DNA from: Oscillospiraceae bacterium
GTDB lineage: Bacteria; Bacillota; Clostridia; Oscillospirales; Acutalibacteraceae
Assembly (NCBI GenBank): GCA_009783605.1
Contig: WRDE01000072.1
Location: forward strand, 1-8,426
Direction of reading: 5' to 3'
Length of the DNA: 8,426 bases
Positions within the stretch are counted from its first letter, which is position 1. Each line of letters begins with the position of its first letter. The position numbers and the translations under genes were made by a program. Below the pieces are notes generated by a model. The model worked only from the letters and a program-made list of their open reading frames with translations, made no database searches and had not been told where the DNA came from. Of this stretch, positions 4,683 through 8,426 are shown piece by piece.

Positions 4683-5294
4683 TTGAGTACAGCCGAAGCG
4701 GACGTCCGGGACGCCGGAACAAGCGTGGCGGCTATGACCCCGGAAGAGGTCTTCGCCCGGTATCGGGCGATGGTGTACCAGCTGGCATTTGCCCGTACCG
4801 GCAGCCGCAGTGACGCGGACGACATTCTGCAGGATGTCTTCTGCCGCTATCTCCAGGCCGGTGTGGTATTCATCGAGGAGGAGCACCGCAAAGCGTGGCT
4901 GCTGCGGGTGGCGGTCAACTGCTGCAACTCGCTGATGACCTCAGCCTGGATCAAACGGGTGATCCCGTTCCACAGCCGGTATGCCGCCGGCAAGCTGCGG
5001 GCCGAGATCCGGGAGAAGAGCGACGTATTCTACGCCGTGATGGCGCTGCCGCCCGCATTCCGGACGACGATCCATCTGTATTACTATGAAAACTATTCGG
5101 TGGCCGAGATCGCCGCCATCCTCGAACAGCCGGAGGCGACGGTCAAAACCCATCTGCACCGCGCCCGCCGGAAACTCAAGGATATCCTCTCCGCGGAAAA
5201 TATGATGGATGAGGATTTTTCCGCGGATGCGGAAGCATCCGCTATTGACAGCGAACCTCAGAATGGGGAAAAAGAGCATAAGGAGGAACAGTGA
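4683..5294 (+). CDS. ECF-type RNA polymerase sigma factor
   Basis: The 203-residue product has only sigma regions 2 and 4, the ECF layout. Region 2 is at about residues 21-90: FARYRAMVYQLAFARTG, the core-binding DADDILQDVFCRYL and KAWLLRVAVNCCNS. Region 4 is at about 112-170: VMALPPAFRTTIHLYYYENY, then the helix-turn-helix SVAEIAAILEQPEATVKTHLHRARRKLK with conventional spacing. An acidic, poorly conserved tail follows (residues about 173-203). The start is TTG at 4683, supported by GGAGG (4671-4675) 7 nt upstream. The first ATG, inside the gene at codon 18, lacks such a site. The stop overlaps or nearly touches the next gene, a membrane protein that probably senses the signal and controls this sigma factor. 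The subgroup and target genes cannot be told from the sequence. Confidence 0.94.
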   Translation: MSTAEADVRDAGTSVAAMTPEEVFARYRAMVYQLAFARTGSRSDADDILQDVFCRYLQAGVVFIEEEHRKAWLLRVAVNCCNSLMTSAWIKRVIPFHSRYAAGKLRAEIREKSDVFYAVMALPPAFRTTIHLYYYENYSVAEIAAILEQPEATVKTHLHRARRKLKDILSAENMMDEDFSADAEASAIDSEPQNGEKEHKEEQ

Positions 5295-5296
5295 TT

Positions 5297-7750
5297 ATGT
5301 TCGAAAAACTGTATAAAAAGGATATGGAATCTATCCAGCCGGACCCGGAGCTGGCCGCCGGTATCCAGGCGGAGCTGGCGGGGGCCGGAGTCGCCGGGGG
5401 CGAGACAGAACAGCCCGCCGGGGAAGAAATAAGCCGGTTCGACGAAGACGAAGCGAAACGGTTCGCCGGGGGCGAAACACGGTTGGCCAAACGGCTGAGA
5501 CGCCGCCGCAGGATATTGCAGATCACCTCCCTCGCCGCCTGTCTGGCGCTGTCGCTGACCGCCATCATTGTGATGCCGACCGGCGGAACGCTGCCGGCCG
5601 ATAAACCGGACGGAACAACTTTGCCGCTGACCGCGTCGACGACCAAAGCGGATAACGGGAGAACTTCCGCTGCAACCACCACTCAAACCGGAGAGAGCCT
5701 GCCGGAGGAAACCACCGACCCCGGCGGTACCGTCGAAACCGACGCCGCCGGGCAGCCGGTCACCGGGACCAACGCTACCGGACAGCCGGCCGGCACCAAA
5801 GCCACCGGCCCGGCAGCCTCCGACAGCAAAACCGAAGCCCCCATCGCCCCGACAACCACCACCCGTCCGACGAATAAAATCGTCGTCAACGGGACACGTA
5901 CGCCGCTGCCGCCGCTCAACGTCAGAATAGCCGGCAGCTACGCCGCGGTGCGGACGGCGCTGGCCGAAGCGGGCGTCTCGGAATACATCAAACCCACCGC
6001 GCCTCCTCCCGTCACCGAGGTCACAAACCCGCCGGAAGCGGTGGATCCGTCACAGCCAATTGGCGTCACTACGATGACAACCGTCCTCGCAGGTATGGGG
6101 ACAAGCATAAGGGCAACAGCAAAAGCGGGAACTACTATGGTAGTAACAGAAAATCACGGCCAAGCCGTTAACCAAGGCAGCGCTGCTTCCGACAGTCCGG
6201 ACTACTCCGAAACCAACACCCAGGTCGCCGGGGTGGACGAGGCGGATATCATCAAAACCGACGGAAAGTTTATCTATACCCTCGCTTACGGCGAAACCGG
6301 TATGCGGGTGGCGATTCTCAAGGTCAACGGCTCGGAGATGTCGGTGGTTTCCCGGATCAACGCCGAAACCGTGATCACCGACGAGAGCAATGCCGAAAAG
6401 AACAGTATCCTCGGCAGCAGCAACTATGTTACCGACATGTACGTCTCCGGCGACCGGTTGGTGATCCTGTCCTCTTATTATACCTATTATATGCGCAATT
6501 ACACCGAAAGCCTGCGCGATGATGACGGGATACTGATATCCCCCTGCTGCTTCGGCTATTCCAGCAATGTTACGCTGGCGCTGGTGTATGATATCTCCAA
6601 CCGTGCCGCCCCGAAACTGCTGGATACTTTCGGCCAGAGCGGCTATCATGTCACCTCCCGGATGGTGAACGGCGTGCTGTATTTGGTCAGCAGCCAGTAT
6701 GTCTATATGATGGAAGAGGACCAGCCGATGAGCTATGTCCCCAGCCTGTATGACAATGGCTCCGAAAAACCGATGGATCCGGGCGATATCTATCTTGAGG
6801 ACGGCGTAAGGTCCAGCAGCTACAATGTGGTCAGCGCCATCCGGGTGACCGGCACCCCGGCCCGGCAATCGGTCAAAGCGATGATGGGGTTCAACGGCAC
6901 CGTTTACGCCAGCGCCGACCAGATCATCATCGCCGGATATGACTACAATGGGAACGGCAATGGGGACAATACCCGGCTGATGCTGTTTGACATGAATAAA
7001 GGCAGCCTTTCACTGAAAGCTACCGGTAAGCTCAAAGGCGGCCTGCTCAACCAGTTCTGTATCGACTACTACCGCGGTTTTTACCGGTTCGCGCTGGACG
7101 AAGGGTTTGCCGGCGGCGGCAACAATATCACCATTTTGGACGAGGATCTGAAACAGGTGGGGTATGTCGGCGGTATCGCCAAAGGCGAAAATATCAAATC
7201 CGCCCGGTTTGACGGGGATATGGGGTATTTGGTCACCTATGTGCAGACCGATCCGTTGTTTACCATCGACCTGTCGGATCCCGGCAACCCGAAAATCCTC
7301 GGCGAGCTGAAGATACCCGGATTCTCGGAATATCTGCACCCCTATGACGACGGCCTGATGTTCGGATTCGGCAAAAGCGCGGTCGGCAATATGACCGACG
7401 GGCTGAAGCTGTCGATGTTCGACGTGTCCGACCCGAAAAACCCGAAGGAGAAACACAGCATCAAGTTGGAATACCACTATTCCTCCGTCTCCGGAAACCA
7501 CCGGGCGATCTTAGTCAACCGCCAGCGGGATCTGATCGCCTTCCCGGCCGACAACGCCTACCTGATCTACGGCTACACCCCGCAAAACGGCTTCACCCTG
7601 AAAGCAACCATAAAATCCGATTCGGGCAATTACTTCTCGGATTCCCGGGGCCTGTATATCGGCAGCTTCTTCTACGTATGCGACTCCCAACGCGTAATAG
7701 CCCTGACCCTGCCGGCTTTGACAAAAGCAGCCGAAGTGAAACTGTTTTGA
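5297..7750 (+). CDS. Membrane-anchored beta-propeller protein, putative partner of the ECF sigma factor
   Basis: The product has about 817 residues. Residues 1-72 are cytoplasmic and charged (MFEKLYKKDMESIQPDPELAAG..., ending in RLAKRLRRRRR). Residues about 75-94 are one membrane span (ITSLAACLALSLTAIIVM). Residues about 95-195 are a Thr/Pro/Ala/Gly linker that should lie outside the cell. From about residue 195 the protein resembles the secreted beta-propeller family PF09826, with the hallmark TNTQVAGVDEADIIKTDGKFIYTL at about 306-329 and repeated blade-like strands to the end. Gene order (ECF sigma, then a single-span protein with a small inner domain and large outer domain) suggests an anti-sigma or sensor role. 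No zinc-binding anti-sigma motif is visible. The ATG at 5297 has AGGAGG 10 nt upstream. A GTG at 5291, overlapping the sigma stop by 4 nt, is the alternative. What the propeller binds is unknown. Confidence 0.85.
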   Translation: MFEKLYKKDMESIQPDPELAAGIQAELAGAGVAGGETEQPAGEEISRFDEDEAKRFAGGETRLAKRLRRRRRILQITSLAACLALSLTAIIVMPTGGTLPADKPDGTTLPLTASTTKADNGRTSAATTTQTGESLPEETTDPGGTVETDAAGQPVTGTNATGQPAGTKATGPAASDSKTEAPIAPTTTTRPTNKIVVNGTRTPLPPLNVRIAGSYAAVRTALAEAGVSEYIKPTAPPPVTEVTNPPEAVDPSQPIGVTTMTTVLAGMGTSIRATAKAGTTMVVTENHGQAVNQGSAASDSPDYSETNTQVAGVDEADIIKTDGKFIYTLAYGETGMRVAILKVNGSEMSVVSRINAETVITDESNAEKNSILGSSNYVTDMYVSGDRLVILSSYYTYYMRNYTESLRDDDGILISPCCFGYSSNVTLALVYDISNRAAPKLLDTFGQSGYHVTSRMVNGVLYLVSSQYVYMMEEDQPMSYVPSLYDNGSEKPMDPGDIYLEDGVRSSSYNVVSAIRVTGTPARQSVKAMMGFNGTVYASADQIIIAGYDYNGNGNGDNTRLMLFDMNKGSLSLKATGKLKGGLLNQFCIDYYRGFYRFALDEGFAGGGNNITILDEDLKQVGYVGGIAKGENIKSARFDGDMGYLVTYVQTDPLFTIDLSDPGNPKILGELKIPGFSEYLHPYDDGLMFGFGKSAVGNMTDGLKLSMFDVSDPKNPKEKHSIKLEYHYSSVSGNHRAILVNRQRDLIAFPADNAYLIYGYTPQNGFTLKATIKSDSGNYFSDSRGLYIGSFFYVCDSQRVIALTLPALTKAAEVKLF

Positions 7751-7752
7751 GC

Positions 7753-7796
7753 AGTGAATAGTGGATAGTGAGTAGTGGATAGTGGGCAGTGAATAG
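7753..7796 (+). repeat. Six-copy heptamer tandem repeat AGTGRNT
   Basis: Consecutive 7-mers read AGTGAAT, AGTGGAT, AGTGAGT, AGTGGAT, AGTGGGC, AGTGAAT and then AG. The array starts 2 nt after the beta-propeller stop and is followed by a short TTTTCAAT run (7811-7829). The period is exact. No spacers are present, so it is not a CRISPR. Function unknown; slippage-prone intergenic filler is the simplest reading. Confidence 0.75.
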
Positions 7797-7849
7797 CTAT
7801 ACGCCAATAATTTTCAATTTTCAATTTTTTACTTCCTCCCCTCCATATA

Positions 7850-7894
7850 CCAGAAAGGCCGGTGAAACCCACTTGTGTTTCCCGGCCTTTCTGG
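7850..7894 (+). terminator. Large intergenic hairpin after the beta-propeller gene
   Basis: CCAGAAAGGCCGG (7850-7862) pairs perfectly with 7882-7894. Inside it GAAAC (7864-7868) pairs with GTTTC (7877-7881) across an 8-nt loop, with one bulged T. The T-rich run is inside the right arm (CCTTTCT) rather than after it, so termination is likely but not certain. It could serve convergent transcription from both sides. Confidence 0.55.
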
Positions 7895-7908
7895 TGTTCG
7901 GGGCTCGT

Positions 7909-7944
7909 GCAGGACCGTAGGACGCGTGCGTCCTACGGTCCTGC
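7909..7944. repeat. 36-bp near-perfect palindrome
   Basis: GCAGGACCGTAGGACGC (7909-7925) and its exact complement (7928-7944) are separated by only GT. On RNA it would form a 17-bp hairpin with a strained tiny loop; on DNA it could extrude as a cruciform. It lies between two convergent genes and next to other repeats. Function unknown. Confidence 0.8.
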
Positions 7945-7954
7945 TTTACTTCGC

Positions 7955-7985
7955 CTGTTCGCTGATTCTGCCCGGCTGCGAACAG
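7955..7985. repeat. 8-bp inverted repeat CTGTTCGC
   Basis: CTGTTCGC at 7955-7962 and its complement at 7978-7985 flank a 15-nt loop. The neighbouring 12-mer CTTCGCCTGTTC (7949-7960) recurs in reverse complement at 4547-4558, close to the other copy of the GGGCGG repeat. This suggests both sites carry parts of one composite repeat. Confidence 0.5.
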
Positions 7986-7998
7986 CGTACCCGCCGTA

Positions 7999-8020
7999 GG
8001 GGCGGGCTTTATGTCCGCCC
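7999..8020 (+). repeat. Second copy of the GGGCGG...CCGCCC repeat
   Basis: The arms GGGCGG (8000-8005) and CCGCCC (8015-8020) and the overall 22-nt length match the copy at 4492-4513, with two differences in the loop. Here no T tract follows on the plus strand. The minus-strand gene to the right ends inside this repeat. Confidence 0.75.
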
Positions 8021-8426
8021 GGGATTACTATTTCTAAAAATTCCCTCCGCGCCCATCAAAAACCCGCGTATTACCTCCATCGCCTCCGCCGGATCAAATT
8101 CATCCTCAACCCCGAGCAATAACGCCCGGAGTTGTTCTTCATCTGTTTTCGCGCGCCCGTCGACAAGTGCGCATATAGCCGAGAGGATACCGGGGAGGGT
8201 ATCGCGCAGATACGCGTTACGTTCCGGCTGTTCCAAAAAATGCGGCAGCAGCAGTTCCCGGCTCTCCCGCGCGTGAGGCCGGGAACGGGCCAGCGCTTCG
8301 GCCTTTTCGGTCATGCCGGCGCGGTGATACAAAAAGCATAGCACGGCGGCGGCCGAGCCGTGGAATTTATCGCTGGTGCTTTCCGCCAGCGCCTGTTCGT
8401 AAACCGCAATGGCCTGCGAAACGTCC
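8009..8426 (-). CDS. C-terminal part of a helical (TPR-like) protein, probably an XRE-type regulator (partial)
   Basis: The minus-strand frame is open from the right edge of the window to a TAA at 8009-8011, giving about 138 residues of a longer protein. It begins ...AIAVYEQALAES and continues through AAAVLCFLYHRAGMTEKAEALARS, an alpha-helical, Ala/Leu-rich pattern like tetratricopeptide repeats. The segment ARESRELLLPHFLEQPERNAYL recalls the C-terminal region of XRE regulators with TPR-like tails seen in Clostridia, but the DNA-binding end is outside the window, so this is inference. A GTG at 8342-8344 is not the true start, because the frame continues upstream through it. The last residues (NPGRT) and the stop are encoded by the repeat at 7999-8020, so the C terminus may have been altered by that element. 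Confidence 0.6.
   Translation of the reverse strand, partial: DVSQAIAVYEQALAESTSDKFHGSAAAVLCFLYHRAGMTEKAEALARSRPHARESRELLLPHFLEQPERNAYLRDTLPGILSAICALVDGRAKTDEEQLRALLLGVEDEFDPAEAMEVIRGFLMGAEGIFRNSNPGRT

Noticed and set aside
6050..6868. Minus-strand ORF of 272 codons opposite the beta-propeller gene
   Set aside because: Shadow of the long plus-strand gene; His/Asp/Gly-rich with no domain.
7753..7796. CRISPR array
   Set aside because: The repeats are 7 nt and contiguous, with no spacers and no cas genes.

Overview
The window looks like a piece of a Gram-positive chromosome, most likely a gut-type member of Clostridia (Bacillota), although the exact lineage cannot be read from the sequence. 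The reasons are a C-terminal PKTG-type cell-wall sorting tail, strong GGAGG ribosome binding sites, a monofunctional formate-tetrahydrofolate ligase, and an ECF sigma factor paired with a membrane-anchored beta-propeller protein. The core genes are GC-rich: 60-nt lines sampled in fhs are 55-72% G+C.

Layout. 1-140 is the end of a surface protein. 141-431 is a non-coding leader full of hairpins, ending in a strong terminator-like stem and an extended -10 promoter for fhs (432-2114). After fhs, composition changes abruptly. 2115 to about 4230 is AT-rich (sampled lines in the main gene are 30-37% G+C) and looks acquired. It holds a tiny leader-like ORF (2145-2201) overlapping the start of an unusual 300-residue protein. 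That protein joins a complete response-regulator receiver domain to a C-terminal TIR-like domain of the CAP12/Pycsar-effector type (2188-3090). Directly behind it sits a complete 907-bp IS5-family (IS427-like) insertion sequence (3090-3996) flanked by TA. Its transposase is split by a -1 frameshift site. The IS landed in the last codon of the receiver-TIR gene and supplies part of its present stop codon. Next come an AT-rich spacer with three phased direct repeats and a small XRE-type regulator (4240-4446).

From about 4490 GC-rich sequence returns. A repeat-type terminator and an ECF-like promoter precede a two-gene operon. The first gene is an ECF sigma factor (4683-5294). The second is a single-pass membrane protein with a long Thr/Pro/Ala linker and an extracytoplasmic beta-propeller (5297-7750), probably the partner or regulator of that sigma factor. 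7751-8008 is a dense non-coding patch of repeats: a heptamer tandem repeat, a large hairpin, a 36-bp near-perfect palindrome, another inverted repeat, and a second copy of the repeat near 4492. On the minus strand, from 8426 down to 8009, is the C-terminal end of a protein resembling the TPR-like tail of an XRE regulator. Its stop codon lies inside the repeat.

The item most worth following up is the receiver-TIR fusion. It suggests a TIR enzyme (NAD+ hydrolase-like, as in anti-phage systems) gated by phosphorylation rather than by a cyclic nucleotide. No cyclase, histidine kinase or other defence partner is visible in the window, so a defence role is inference.
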